Shown piece after piece: positions 20,548 through 34,000 of a DNA stretch of 64,000 nucleotides. The notes under the pieces are model-generated. The model made no database searches and was not told where the DNA came from. It was given only the letters and a program-made list of their open reading frames with translations. Position 1 is the stretch's first letter. Every line of letters begins with the position of its first letter. The position numbers and the translations under genes were made by a program. Source of the stretch: Lotus japonicus (Eukaryota; Streptophyta; Magnoliopsida; Fabales; Fabaceae); NCBI RefSeq assembly GCF_012489685.1, contig NC_080044.1, positions 80,214,732-80,278,731 of the forward strand, written 5' to 3'.

Positions 20548-23195
20548 CTAGTTGACACCAGATTGAATCATGGGGAAGAAAGACCAACTCTTGGAGGACT
20601 CTGCTCCCTCCTTCCCGGCAACTTTCTCATTAGCCCACCAGTCAGCAACTACAATATGGGGAGCATTAGAATCTCCCCCCTCTGCATTATCAAAGTTGAA
20701 TTCTCTAGCAAATGATGAAGAAAGGGTTATGGACTCATTCCTCTTATGAGCTTTTGCATCATCTCCATTGGGAGTTTCAGCAACAACTTGTTTGTCATTC
20801 CCCTCAGTTTCTCTTGCATTTTCTTCCTTGTCTTCTGTTGCTGCATCATTTTTCAATTTTGGCACAACTTTAGACCATGATGAAGCTGCTTGCTTGTTTT
20901 CCACAGTTCTCAGTACTTTTTGTGCAGATAATTCAAATGAGACTCGGTGATTTAAGCTAATCTCACTCGCGCGATTATTGCTTGGGCGCGGGGACATTTT
21001 GATCTCAGAAACCCAGTGTTTTGGAAGAAAACCAGCATCTGGGGTTAGAGAACCAGAACCTTGATTTGACTTTTGGTTTTGCTTTTCATAAGCTGATGAG
21101 AGTTTATCCAAGCTAATAAGCTTGACTGGTTCTGTTGTTCTAAAGTCACCAGCATGAAACTCGGAGTCAAGGAAAGGAGATGAGGAGCCGGAAGCTGAGA
21201 TGGCGGATCTCGGCGATATGAGTGGACCGACCGGGCTTCCGGGATGAAACTGATAAGATTGGAAGTCATAGTGAGATATTTGGAACCTCTGATAAGTCTC
21301 ACCACCATTCCTGTTGTTGTTGGGGTCAAGTAGGTGAGCAAATGGCACTTCAGGTGAAGAAGGTGTGGTCAAGTGAACCGACTCAGGAGGCGGAGTGAAA
21401 GGAGCAGTGGATGATGCTGAGAAAATTGGTGGTGAAACCAATTGGGTTTCATTGGCATAAGGGCCAATGGCAAAGATTGAGGCAGGGTTACTAGGAGAGT
21501 ACATGCTGGCGGACACCGAAGTGACTGAGAATATGCCAACTGGTGATTGTGCAGTCGAGGAATGCTCTGATTGAAAGAAAGATGCAGGAGATGAGGGAGG
21601 TGCAATGAATGGAAGTGTTATGCTAGGTGCTATTTGAGTTGAGCTAACAGGTGCAGAAGGATTTGCTCCGGCAGTCGTCGTTTCTGGAACAAAGACAGCG
21701 TCCCCAACGCGCCTTGCGTTCTTGTTGTGATATCCAAAACACCCGGATATGTTCAACCAGCTTCTCCATCTTTTCTTCTACAAATCAAAGAAGCTGACGT
21801 GAGTTTTAGACATAATTAAGTACATGTATAGAAATCATTCTACAATTAATTCCAAAGTCAAAATCAATTATGCAAAGAAAGCTTTGCTTTATGGATGTCA
21901 GAATTGATTCCGAGAAAAAAGAAGCTGATCCAATCATGTAATAAGTGTTCCCTTGATATGCTCAGAAGTACCAATTACTGATAGTTGTATACAAATTGAA
22001 TATAAATTAGACCTTCATTTTAATATTGACAGATCCCACCCCAGATTGAATGAGAAATATACATAGTAGTTATTCCCAGAACTTCCATTCTTGAAAGAGT
22101 TTCTTATTGGTTGCAGAGTGAAAAACGTATTGAGTTGATTAATCGTCATTCACAGCATGAATCAGGACAAACAATTGCAGGTTTGGAAATCATTCTACAA
22201 TTAATTTTCAACTTAAGAATTGAACATGAGAAATAGAAGCTGATACAAACATGATGCTGCAGCAGATAGAAAATTAGAAATCACTTCTTTAGATTTTTGA
22301 TTCAAATCAAAGTATGAGATGTTTGATGCAATCTTCCCACTTGGTAGTTACTCCTAACTATGTTTGGGTCTAAATTAATCTGTTTATCAGAAATTGAGAG
22401 TTGAACAATTTTTAATTTTTTTTATAAAAAACCCACTAAATTGACAATTTCCTTTTGTTAATTTCACTAAACTGGATGCATAATTCAAACTGCTTCCTAC
22501 CTTGCAGTGACCTGTCTCCACAGAGATAACATACATAAAAATAAAAATAATAAAAAAATTAAATTTTCTGTTTTATTACAAGTAACCTAACAAGAAAATG
22601 ACTGGTACTAAAAAAAAGCAAAAACAAACAGTGCAAGAACCTAAGACTTTCAACTTGACACGCTTTCTCCTTAACGAACCGAAGACTAAGCACAGGAAAA
22701 TCCTAACATTGTTTAATTAATTTCCCCCAAACTAATTGTCTTTTGAAGATGAAAAGTTTGATACTACTTTATTTGTTCATATCATCAGACACATAAAAGG
22801 GTAAAAGAAAATCAAAAGATCTATTGTTTCAGGAAAAGAGATCTATTATAGATATTCAACCCCAGAGTGCCACGTTCAACACAAAAACCAGAGCAAAAAA
22901 GCAAGAAAACCCAGAAACCCAAAAGGGAAAAAGTTCATACCATCAAAATGATCAAATAAACAAAGCGTAGAAATCTATAGCACTTTGTTGGGTAAAAAAG
23001 CACCTTCATCTTTTGTTTATTTTCCAAAACAGGAATGAAAATAACAGAGTTTATTATGGGATTTTATACCTCAAGAGGATGGTGAGAAGTGCGATTGTGG
23101 GTGTGAGCAGAGGCTATGGCAGAAGCAGCAGCGTTTATAGTGTCCAAAGTATTGGTGACAGAAGCTCTGCCATCATTCCCATGAGCTCTTCTCAT
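20548..23195 (-). CDS. Pro/Ser-rich 'hydroxyproline-rich glycoprotein family' protein (At5g52430/At4g25620 type)
   Basis: Two exons were joined by phase. Exon 1 (23195-23070, 42 codons) reads from MRRAHGNDGRASV through TLDTINAAASAIASA. Exon 2 (21777-20548) starts KKRWRSWLNISGCFGYH. The GT and AG sites are canonical and the intron is about 1.3 kb; the product is about 451 aa. After the conserved N-terminus, which pairs a short helix with a Cys/Gly motif, there is a long disordered Pro/Ser/Thr-rich stretch with repeated SPxS-type motifs. The conserved blocks KVLRTVENKQAASSWSKVV and WWANEKV...SWSFFPMIQ follow. No signal peptide is seen, so despite the family name it is probably not a secreted wall glycoprotein. 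Its molecular role is unknown to me. Confidence 0.85.
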
Positions 23196-23944
23196 CTCTG
23201 AAGGTACTGAAACGTGGTACGGATGATGAAAGAGGCAGAGCAAGGAGAGAAATATTTAGCATAAAGAAGAAGTTGGAAGATTGCAGAACAAGGAAAAGTT
23301 GAGAATGAAATCTGAGGTTGCAGAAGACAGAAGTGTTGTTATTTGTGTCGTGTGTGACAGTATAACATAACGCTGTTTTTGTTTTTGGGTTTGAGGTGAG
23401 TTGAGGTCAAACACGCCAATGACTTGCACCTCGTGTGTGTGTGTGTGTCATTTGACAATGACACGGTTAGGCTAGTCTTAGCTTTTACGGACGGGGTTTC
23501 CTTCATTCAATGCTCTATTTTATCATCATGATTAATGTAATTATACTATCGATTAGTTCAACATTTCGTCGCTTAAGTAACTAGTTTAGTTCAGAGTTTG
23601 AATTTAACTCTTGCAAATAAAAAACAAATTATTTTCTATTAGTGTCCGGACATTGAGACAAAGATTTATTTTTACAACTATCGATTGTGAAGATACTTAG
23701 TTAACCAATGAAAAAAATGTAATGATCACATGATGTTACTAATGTTACGCTTTTACTCAACTACCCTTCAAGTTGCTCCGTTTTTGCCATTTAGGACCAT
23801 CACATTTTGGCTTATATCACCTAGAAAGCTAGACTAGTTTGGGTATCTAGCTGCTCCTCTTTAAGCTCTTAAACTAAAAGTTCGGATAACAACAAGTAAA
23901 TTCTTCTCTTCAATTCAACTGAATGTTTTATAAGTTAATTTATA
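23196..23944. promoter_or_regulatory. Upstream region of the HRGP-family gene
   Basis: The promoter and leader of the minus-strand gene lie here. Notable sequence includes a (GT)n tract near 23434-23448. No start site can be assigned. Confidence 0.4.
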
Positions 23945-24293
23945 CTCCCTCCGTTCCTAAATATAAGACTTATTCCAAAAAATTGCGTTTATTAAGAAAG
24001 CACTTAATGTGACTAATTAGTGTATTGATTTTTTAAAAATGCATACATTCTTCCCTATTTACCCTTTGTCATTTTCTCTCACTAATAATCATTGCATTTA
24101 TATCAAAAGTCATAGTTAGTTGGATTAGTAGTAATTAATGGTAGGTGGTAACTTTGGAATTGAAAACATACAATTAATGTGAGGGGGTAAATATGGAAGA
24201 ATACAAAACTTTTTGCTATATTATTGTAAGAGGTCTTATATTTAGGAACATGAAAATTTTGAAACTAGGTCTTATAATTAGGAACAGAGGGAG
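23945..24293. mobile_element. Stowaway-type MITE (Tc1/mariner)
   Basis: The ends are ctccctccgttcctaa and ttaggaacagagggag, inverted, flanked by TA dinucleotides (23943-23944 and 24294-24295). The TA target and CTCCCTCCGTT end are diagnostic of Stowaway elements. The 349-bp body is AT-rich and non-coding. Confidence 0.85.
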
Positions 24294-24384
24294 TATATCA
24301 ATTGTGTTCAGATTTATTGGTGATTACTGATTAAAATTGAGATAATAATTTAGTATTAAAATATATCAATTGTGTGAATATTAA

Positions 24385-24537
24385 TGTCTCTGCAGATTGG
24401 CTAGCTCGACATGCTACGAAAGATGGCGCACCGCACCGCATATGGCGGCAACCACCTTCTGTAGTGATACCATTGCTGCTGCAAGATGAGATAGCTTAGT
24501 TTGTTTTGTTTTCTTCCTTATGTAAACAAAAAAAAAA
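24385..24537 (+). mobile_element. 5'-truncated LINE 3' end
   Basis: Frame text VSADWLARHATKDGAPHRIW, then a stop, a short 3' region and a tail of ten A match the C-terminus of plant LINE RNase H domains. Both borders are approximate and no duplication was found. Confidence 0.6.
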
Positions 24538-24805
24538 TACCTTGTTTTATTATTTCGTTTTGGGTTGTTAAATTGTCATTAAAATGTAAAATTAAACTAA
24601 AAACTGAAAACATAATTACTACTAAAGTGTAATCAATGGTCAACTAACTCTAACTGGACATAATATTCAACTAAGTTTTAAATATGCGTATACACCTTGA
24701 AAAAAAAAACTAGAATGTACTAGGAGTATTACTTAGTAGTCCGTGTTCCTAGGAAAAATTAACCTTAGAGCCAAATGTGTAAATCTCCCTTTTATATATT
24801 GAATT

Positions 24806-24850
24806 AGAGTACTCAACCTTTTTGTACCAAAAAAAAGAGTACTCAACCTT
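24806..24850 (+). repeat. Micro-insertion: 15-bp tail between 15-bp direct repeats
   Basis: Identical repeats agagtactcaacctt (24806-24820 and 24836-24850) flank tttgtaccaaaaaaa. The insert is short and A-tailed and its flanks match perfectly, as expected of an almost completely 5'-truncated retroposon. Confidence 0.62.
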
Positions 24851-25242
24851 AAATTTTCATAAACTATTAGATATTGGAATTATTAATTGTGGAAAAAATA
24901 TGCTTAAGTCATCTTTCATGGTGCAAAGTTCAAACCCGTATAAATTTTGCACAGACTTGAAGTTGCAACAACAAAATTGTCAGGGTTTGCGAAGCTATTG
25001 TAGAGATTCTTAGTTAAAATAAGATTACACAATGGAATATATATTCACAAGAGAAGACTACGTAAAACAGAAAGCAAACAAACCCTAAACCCCCCCAAAA
25101 AAACTTGATACAAGTAACTTTAATCCTAATTTCGTGATTATCCATTTAATGTGCTTTATAAGCCTCAAAGAATTAAGTCTCATATCAGCGGGCGGGTGGG
25201 TTGCATTAGTAAAACAAAACAAAATCTTGATACTATGCAAGT

Positions 25243-25289
25243 AACATTAATCATATTTTTGTTTCAAAAAAAAACATTAATCATATTTT
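25243..25289 (+). repeat. Micro-insertion: 13-bp tail between 17-bp direct repeats
   Basis: Identical 17-bp repeats (aacattaatcatatttt, 25243-25259 and 25273-25289) flank tgtttcaaaaaaa. The TTTCAAAAAA tail recurs in several other scars in the window. Confidence 0.62.
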
Positions 25290-25599
25290 ATCATAGGTGA
25301 TTTAACATATTTTTTGTTACAAAAAGAATTAAGTTTTCAACAAATTTATTTTACGATTGATGATTCTAATTCTAGTATCAAATAATTTACTTTTTTTATT
25401 TTAGGAATGAATTTTTCTAAATACAAAGTCTAATAAAATAAATGTCAATCCTTGATTAATTTGACTTTTAAGGGTATAAGATATGGTATCAAAATAAAAT
25501 TTGGCTGTGAATTGATCCTATATAAGTAACATATAATATTTCAAATTAACCATGACAAATTAGTTTGCTCTTCATCTTCACTGATCGATCATCATCATC

Positions 25600-26082
25600 A
25601 TGACGATCATCACCGGCCATTATCAATGGAGAAGATTCTGCTCACAGCAACAACATCCTGTTGCTGGAGATTATCTCAGATTGTCTATTGAACTCCACTA
25701 CAACTCTGAAAAGCTGGAATTTGTTGAATCACATCCTTTTGTATGCATGGAACCCAAAAGGTTTCTCAGAGAGTGTAAAAATTTCTTATGTACTTTCTTA
25801 GGCGCACGCGGCATGTGCAGTATTTGTTTGACAATAACAAATGAGGTTGTTTCTGCGATCCAAAAGCGGTTCCAGTTTGTTCCCAATACTAGTACTTGCG
25901 ATGTTATTGTTAGGGAGCCCCATGAGTTTGCTCTACATTTGATTATAGTGCTTCGTGATGATGAATATTTGAATAAACTTCATGTGTTTGTGGAAGATAT
26001 CACGGAGGAGAATGGTCCTGAGAACCCTCGAGAATTCAACACAATGGCTCCAACGTCTAGGAAGCTCATTTCGAGATTGTAG
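25600..26082 (+). CDS. Orphan ORF, hypothetical protein (160 aa)
   Basis: This is a 160-codon ORF from ATG at 25600 with a moderately balanced composition, unlike the AT-rich surroundings. I do not recognise a family. It has a Cys-containing central part (MCSICLTIT) and hydrophobic stretches near residues 110-120 (FALHLIIVLRDD). No signal peptide or clear membrane span is seen. It lies between a LINE fragment and a solo LTR, so it may be a TE-derived or captured remnant, a young gene, or a chance ORF. The leader upstream has short atc repeats. Confidence 0.35.
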   Translation: MTIITGHYQWRRFCSQQQHPVAGDYLRLSIELHYNSEKLEFVESHPFVCMEPKRFLRECKNFLCTFLGARGMCSICLTITNEVVSAIQKRFQFVPNTSTCDVIVREPHEFALHLIIVLRDDEYLNKLHVFVEDITEENGPENPREFNTMAPTSRKLISRL

Positions 26083-26278
26083 TTGAGGAAGGTTTATTTT
26101 TGCATGTTTTGCCTACCACCAAGGAATCAAAACCGTTTATTTTTGTTTGTTTTTAATTTTTCAATTGCAGACTTTGTCTTTCTTTTGAATAATATTTCCC
26201 TTCTTGTGTTTCGTTTCCAAGTTTCATTACTCTATACATGAATTTAGGGTTGTTCCATATTTGATTGGATCAATTTTG

Positions 26279-26765
26279 TGTTAGAAATTTTGGTATGATA
26301 ATCCTGGAAAAACTTCGAAGAATCGTGTTCGTACACTTTCCGAACAAAGTATTTCGACTCTATTCTTGCCTGGGTTCACGAAATCCTTGTTGGGATAATT
26401 CTTGAATTGAAGGACAATCTACTTCTGGCAATAGATAACAAATCAGGAATGTAGAGAGAAATTATGGTTTCTGTTTTCTGTATATAAAACTGAGGTCAAA
26501 TGACTCCTTATAAAGGAGTTAGTTTCAGAAACCAAAAAACGGTTAATAAAACATAATTACTTTTCGAAAAATTTCGAGCGGGACCCCAGCCAGGGGCTCC
26601 GCCTTTTGGAACCCCGCAATCTAATCGCAGTCAATTATGCATTGACTCAACAAGCGTGCACTCCGCACTACCCTAACTTGTTTCCGAGCTTAACGCATAA
26701 TCTCATCGGCTTACAATAAATCACATTACTACTAAAATCCATTGATGATACTAAAATCACCAACA
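26279..26765. mobile_element. Probable solo LTR
   Basis: The segment begins TGTTAGAAATTTTGG and ends CACCAACA, with flanks ttttg and tttta that agree at four of five bases. It contains TATA-like stretches (gtatataaaa, ttataaagg). The TG...CA ends and length of 487 bp fit a solo LTR. The imperfect target duplication leaves the call moderate, and direction is undecided. Confidence 0.5.
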
Positions 26766-28620
26766 TTTTAAAGGCAAAAGATCATCCAGTTTAATTTTGT
26801 CGGTTTTGCAATATTATCATGCAATGAATTTGGTCTATAAATTAAATTCATATCGAACCAATACTCAATCAATAATGGTTTAAATTTTTTATTTTTGTTT
26901 GAGTTTTTCTATTTGAAATTGTAGTGTATAAATCATAAAAATATAATAAATATATAATAAATAAAAATATATATAATTTATACCATCAACATAACATTTT
27001 ATAATATACGCAATATTTTTTAAAGTTATGACTATATTTATTTAAATAATTACACGAAACTTTTTTATTTAAATATATAAATAAGAATGTGTCATATTAT
27101 AAAAGTTTGCAAATTTTCCGATTTATTTTTTTAAAAAAAGTTTGCAAATGTTCAATTTGAATTACATTGGTACGGTTGGGTTTAGAAAATCAAATATGAA
27201 ATATGAAATCCAACCCAAATTAATAAAAAATCAGTTTTTTAACTTCTGTTTTTTTCGACTTACCTCTTCAATATAAAGTCAAATTTGTAAGATAGATTGG
27301 CTTTTTTTTTTTTAATTTGATTAGTCATGAACACCACCAATAGATAAATTATTACAAAAGTAAAATGTCCTTAGTGTTAAAAGCGGAAATAAAAATTACC
27401 AACCTTATTTAGAGGCTAATGGTACATAGTTAAATAATAAAAAATGTTGGTGAGAGACAAAAATAGGTTTGGTTTGGTCCTATGAAAATTGAAAAGAGAA
27501 GAGAGGAGTGGTTGTTGTCCACGTTAGCGGCAGCGCACGCACGTGTGCACAGCCTTTTTTGGACTGGACTGCACGGCTTCTTTCGTGCGCAGCACCTTCC
27601 CACTGACAATCCCTCTATAATTATCCAGCCACCATCAGATGACTTGCACGGATGCTCCATCCATACCTCACTTACCCTTCATTTTCCTAATCCATTTTCT
27701 TTATTATGTACAAGATAATGTAGTTAATTAACAATCCTTTTCCTCTCGGAAATTCATGCCCCATTAGAATATGATTTCTATGGTCCCAAGATCTAGTTCT
27801 TTCATCATCTCTCTTTATCCTCCTCATGATGTCTAATGTTTCAGCAAAAATCACATGAGAGAGATACTTTTCTGTCTTTTCATGACATTCTAATTAGTTT
27901 GATTAAACTTTTCAAATGTAAAATCAAATATGCATTTGAATTCAAGTTATTCCCATAACTCTCTTTGTCCTTTTGTAGGTGCCACTTCGAGTAGGGGTTT
28001 TGGGATCATTGTGTTATGTGCATTATGGTGTCCTAATAACAAAGAATATATAAATATTAGTTTCAAATTATAGTGTGTACCTTTAGCACATGTATTAGCT
28101 GAAAACTTTTTTCTTATTCATGTTTTAGTTATCTAAGGTTGAAAATTAGTTTTGTTGTTGAACTAACATGCTTGAAAGACAAAAACCAAGCATCAAACAA
28201 CTGGATCCCCTGTTTTGGGACCCGGTCAAAAAGATATATATATTGTAAATCCAACAAAAAGGTGTGTGGCCATGTATCATGACTCGTGACCCTAATTTGA
28301 TTTTCTATTATGATTTTTCTCATGGATAGGAAATACGAACACTAGAGACATTAATTGCTTCAATTTCAAATTGTCAACTTTTTTATATGTCTCAGCAAGA
28401 GCTTGAGAGTTGAGATGCATATAGGAGTAGTATGATATAAGGAGGGAAAACTACAAGCTTACATTCATCGTTCTGTGGAGTTGAAATCAAGAAGCAAACA
28501 TGATTTATAAACACTCACAAAAAGTAGCTCAGTTGACATTGATAACACTGACATAGTGTGTATGAATGATAATTGGGTTCTATTTTTGCACAATACACTT
28601 AGAAGAAAGAGATTAAGAGT
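26766..28620. other. Intergenic region
   Basis: AT-rich, with no supported gene. Two opposing ORFs at 27430-27718 overlap a slightly GC-richer patch (27510-27660) that has no recognisable domain. Confidence 0.5.
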
Positions 28621-28632
28621 CTAACTAAATCT

Positions 28633-29335
28633 TTTTTTTTTGAACTCAACAAAAACCTTATAATAAATCAAAGCGAATCCGGCATAGAAGTCAATACATC
28701 AGCACGCAAAAAACAAGAAAGCCCCGACGGACCCTCCTCTATCCAGACAACATCAGGAAAGGTAGAGACGTTCCGGGCAAGGTAATTAGCACAAGAGTTC
28801 CCTTGACGACGAACAAAAGAAAAATCAACAAAATCAAAACCTGAAATTAAACTACGACAATCATTAATAATAGAAAATAGATAAGAAGTTCCATTCGCCT
28901 TCTTCCAAGTCTGAAAGAGAGGTAAGCAATCGGTCTCAAACTGAATCCGCCTGAAGCCAAGATGCACAAACAACTCCATAGCCCACTTGAGACTCAAAGC
29001 TTCAGCCACCGTAGGAGAAAGAGCAAGTGTTGAAAATTTTGCAGCAGCCGCGAGCAACTCACGGGCGTTGTCCCTCGCCACCATACCAAATCCCGCCAAC
29101 TTGTCCCTCCCCACAGCAGCATCCAAGTTGACCTTCACAATGTCTACTGCCGGTCGCACCCACTTCCCTGACCCTTGACCCCGTCCACCACCCGCCAAGG
29201 AGAACGACGTCGGTGGTGGACAAACTAGAGTTGCTGCCCGAGCTAACACGGAAGCCACAGACCAAGGCTTGTCCTAAAAAATCAATTTATTCTTGGCCTC
29301 CCACATAGCAAACAAGATCCGTTGCACCTCAGCCA
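28633..29335 (-). mobile_element. 5'-truncated LINE with 12-bp target duplication
   Basis: Identical repeats ctaactaaatct (28621-28632 and 29336-29347) flank a minus-strand insertion with a poly(A) tail, seen as a T run at 28632-28641. It encodes an RNase H-like (RVT_3) domain from about 29258 to a stop near 28668. Visible blocks are IVKVNLDAAVGR with the first Asp, VAEALSLKWAMEL with Glu, FETDCLPLF with Asp and GNSCANYLAR near the last acidic/His site. Upstream text LFAMWEAKNKLIF is cut by a stop. Endonuclease and reverse transcriptase are missing. The insertion is complete at its 3' end and truncated at its 5' end, as expected of target-primed reverse transcription. Confidence 0.85.
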
Positions 29336-29347
29336 CTAACTAAATCT

Positions 29348-31097
29348 CAAAGTAAAAATAGTCGACATTCGAAAGGTAACCGAATACAAGGTAATTATTT
29401 ATGATTTAAAACTAATTATTTGTTTACCTAAACTCTGTAAAAACAAAATTCTGTAAAAGGACAATAATGGCCTTAAACTGGACCTGAATGCTAATTCCCA
29501 CCTACCAAAAGCATATCTTAATCTGGACTTAATAATTAAAACTACTTCCGGAACTAGAGCTATTTGAGTCAGTGTTCCCCAGAGTAATCTGGTGATGTTA
29601 GGAAACATGTGATTGGCTCTTTGTAATGACAGGGCAACTCCATCTTGATTATCTGAGCAGAATTATAATAATTTATTTTCTCATAATTTGATAAAAAGTC
29701 TGATTATTAGTCTCAAAATTTTCAAAAGATGCCTTTTACACTGTCTTCTAGTTATAATATGAGCAGGAAAGCTTCAAATCAGTGGGGTAGGAATAATAAT
29801 AAAGTCGTGGATTCTTTTCCCTTTTGCTTCTAATATAGGGCAGCTGCAATAAAAATTGATGACTTTTGAGACCATGAATAATCTCGTCTAGATAGCAATC
29901 GTGTTAGATAACTTGGGATACCATTTTTATTTGACTTATGATGATGCAAACAAAACATTATATATGACTCCATTTACTTTGCTAATCAATATTTTTCATT
30001 GCCAAGTTAATGACTTGGTCGTTGATTCTTTTCGGTTTCTTTTGTTAGTCACTCTGACAAAATGTTATTCTCACTTTCTCAATTCTGTTTGGGTTGTTAC
30101 TGAAGTTATGTTTATAAAAGATCAAGAAGCCGAGAAAGGGTCAGGAAAATAATCTCATCAATTGAAAATTAAATTAGTTAAATTTATATATATATATTGC
30201 AATCTTTCTAGAACGGATGCAGTAGTTATTGAAAGGTTTAAAAGAAGGATCGTCGAACAAAATTTTTTAAAAGAGGTTTTTGTAAGTGAAGCTCTACTTT
30301 GAAAAGTAATAAGTTTTAACTTTCTGAAGCGCAAGAAAAAAGATTCAAGAGACTCGACCAATAAATTGGAATACTTAATTTACTTCTCTCTTTCTTTCCT
30401 ATCAATTTTCTCTTGTAGGTATAAGAGTCAGGCTAGCAATTGATGCCCTAAAGCTGGTGTAGTAGAAATAGAATAGCATATAATGGGATAACAACAATAC
30501 CATCTTGGTGTGTTTATAAAATGGGGCATTTAATACATCATTTGTTAAAAGGAAAACGAATTAAAATAAGCAAATCAAGGGTCTTGTTTTCTGAAGAAGC
30601 CAAACCATATTTTCATTCTGTCACAGCATAACCGAAGTATTTTCTTTTGGAAGGATGAACATAATGTTGCTCTTCCCTCCGCTGTTTTCGACGAGGGCGA
30701 GCAGTCGTTCTCTTTCATCAGATGGTTGCTCTTTTGATGTTCCTTTCTATATTATTAATATATCTTTTGCTTACAAAAAAAAAACATGCGATTATTTTCC
30801 CTTTTCTTATTGGGTCAACAACGAATAGGAGTATAAGACCAAATAACCAACATACCAAACTAATGAACAAAAAAATATAATGAACGATGATCCACTCAAT
30901 CATTTTATGTTCTTATTATTGCATGTAGAATAAGAAACCATCCCAAGTTAAGACATCCATGCATAAGATTGTGGTGGAAAGCTTGTAACAACTAACAACA
31001 TATTGGGTTGACCATGGAAGCGATTATTTTTACCAAAATCTATGAGAACAGTTTGAAAAGACAGACAGGTAATTTCTCATATCAGCCGCTAACACTT
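29348..31097. other. Intergenic region
   Basis: No gene is supported. The end nearest 31097 should contain the 3' UTR of the M1 aminopeptidase gene. ORFs at 29399, 29901, 30158 and 30718 carry no recognisable motif. Confidence 0.5.
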
Positions 31098-34000
31098 TTA
31101 TGCAGCTAAGCTTTTCGAAGCAATCTCAAAAACATTCTCCGATAGTCCATTAATAGACATGATCTTCTCCAGCTGAGCCTGCAAAAACATCACAATTTTT
31201 TAAGGAAATTTGATAGCCAGAGGGAGGTTATGCTAATGTGTGAAAATAACAAGTCCGTGTTTGGAAACTGTTCTACCGTTGTTTCTAACGCTAAAATCAA
31301 CGATGGTGAGAAGCTTATGTGAGTAGCATCTGGGTGCTAGAATTGATTCTAAGGAAAAATAAGCTGATCCAAAAATGCTATTAATTACCTTTGCAAGCTT
31401 TTGTCTATCTTCATCATAACGTCTCCATCTTGAGAAGGCTGACACCATTCTTGAGGCAACCTACATTACTCAACCAGAAAAAAATGCCACATAGGGATCA
31501 TGTACCGGACAATACACGTCAATGAAAAGAATTCAAAATATAAAGATGATTAATGAAAAAGGACCTGAGGATTTATTTTGTCAAGTTGCAGCACAATTTC
31601 TCCCAAAAACGTGTAGCCTGAACCGTCCTTTGCATGAAAGTTTACCGGAGACCCACAGAAACCTCCAATGAGAGAGTACACTTTGTTGGGATTGCGCAGG
31701 TCAAATGCCGGGTGGCTTAACAGTTTCCGCACATTCTCAACATTACCAGGAATGTCAGACATTGCTTGAAGAGCAAACCATTTATTCACCACCTGGAAAG
31801 GAAGGCCAAGTACTAACTTAGTGCACCGTAAGTTTAATCTAGCTTCACCGTCATTATATGAAGTTAAAGCTTATAACATGCATTTATTGTCAAAGAAAAG
31901 AAGAAAACATGCCCAACAGCAAAAAAACAAGATTTATATAAAAAAACATAGTCATAGAGATGGAGATTTACCAAGAAATCATGTTGCCACTTGCTATAAA
32001 AGTCAGCAAGAACATCATCACGAGTTTTACCAGGGATCTGGGCTAAGGCAGCCATAGCAGCAAACTGCTCAGTCATATTTGTAGCAGCTTTATACTCATT
32101 CAGTGCAAGGCTGGTAAATTCTTGACCCTCAAGGGATCCAAGATAAGCTATCACACACATGGAAAAAAAATTAGAGATGAACTGCTACCAACATGCCTGC
32201 AAATGTATCTTACATAAAACAAAAAGAATACCGAGAGCAATATTCTTCAAAGCACGCCTGGCCAAGTTTGAATGGTTGAATACATATTCTCCTGAGCTCC
32301 TATTATTTTCTACCTGCAAAAAGGTAAAAAATCATGTTCATTACAGAAGGGATACACCAGGAAGATTAAAAGATGTTTCATTTAATAATTCCAGGCAGCT
32401 TCAGACAAAAGGGCATACTGTGCTAAGGAACTCCGATCTCAGTTCGCTTGCAAGCTGCTTCCTGATGAAAGTCCGAACAGCATGAACAGCGTCAGGATCT
32501 GCAACTTCCATCATGTCCATTATTTCTCCCTCACCAGGTAGAGTTATTGCCTTTGCCACAAACTCCTAGAAGATCAAAGAGCATAAAATCCAATCAATGC
32601 ACTCATATGATACAACCTTCCCCACAGAAAAACTAAACGAACAAAAAAGACATAATGAATCGTCGGGAAAATTGTCCCTAAGCATACTTTGTCCAAACTT
32701 GAGTCACGTAGTATGCGTTTGAGCCCATCAACAAAACTGGGATTCAGAACCAGTGGTTTGTTATGTTGCAAATCATCCACTAAGCTGAGCATCAACTTTC
32801 GTGCCAAAATTTGTCCAGCTTCCCAACTAAAGCATTTAAACAATCCAGTAATTAAAATCCCTTAATGCTATCAAACCGAAAAGAACAAAATGCAACTTTG
32901 AAGAATACAAACCGATTGAATTCATCAGAATCATTAGCTAGTAGGAAAGACAGGTCGTCGTCAGTGAGATCGGATTCAAGACGAACTGGAGCACTGTATC
33001 CCCTTAACAATGATGGAACAGGCTTCTCAAATATATCATTGAACACAAACTCTTCTTCTATCTGTAGTGAATGCAAATAAAGTTATGTTATTCAGCTGAA
33101 GAAAGAAAATCCCAACAATCTGCATCTTACACTATATCAACAAATGCCTACCATCATTGGGATCTATGTTAAGCAATATTAGGACTTTTTTCAAGTGACT
33201 TTGAAATGGAGTGAGGGGACATGCTAATATGGTTTTAGCATTTCTTACTTTATTTTTCCATTTAATTAGACACAGATGATCATACTATGTAAAATGAGAC
33301 AGTTCATAGTTTTACTTTGTAATATTTCTTTCACCTTCGCAGCATATTCATTATTTTGCTAAATACAGAGACAGACCCAGAAAACATGGGTGGAAGGAAG
33401 TGCAATACAAGATCACTTTTCAATTTGAAATGATGAGAATTTACAATTGGTAATGAAGGGTAGGTGCCCGGCTATATGAGTTTGTTCACTTTAAAGGAGG
33501 AAGGATGTGCGTGTTCTGAGTGATGGGTTGATTTGACTATCTTTTGGGAAATATTTTGTTAGCTTGCTAAGCCTTCTGATAAGGACAAATTTTTTTAAAA
33601 AAATGATAATACAGTAATAGAAACTTTAAAAATGTAGTAGGTCAACAACTGACTGGGGACTGCATAGCACAAAAAAAAAATCATGCTGATGAAAACCACA
33701 ACTTACTAAAAGAATTAGGGGTGGGGCTCATTTCCTGAGGAGAAACAGAGCAAACTATGGTCATAATTGCAGATTCTTAAGATTTTATGTCGCTAGTCAT
33801 GATCAAAAGGCAGAATAAAGAGTTCTGGACACACCAGAACTAGATATTCTGAATTTCAAATATCACCATATCATAGAAAGGTGTGGCACATTTAAGAATG
33901 ATGGATATAATTTTCACTTTTCCAAACAATGAAAAGATTATTTTAATCAAAACCAGGGGCCTTGTAGTGGAGCGGCCAATGAATTAAGAGCCAAATAGCA

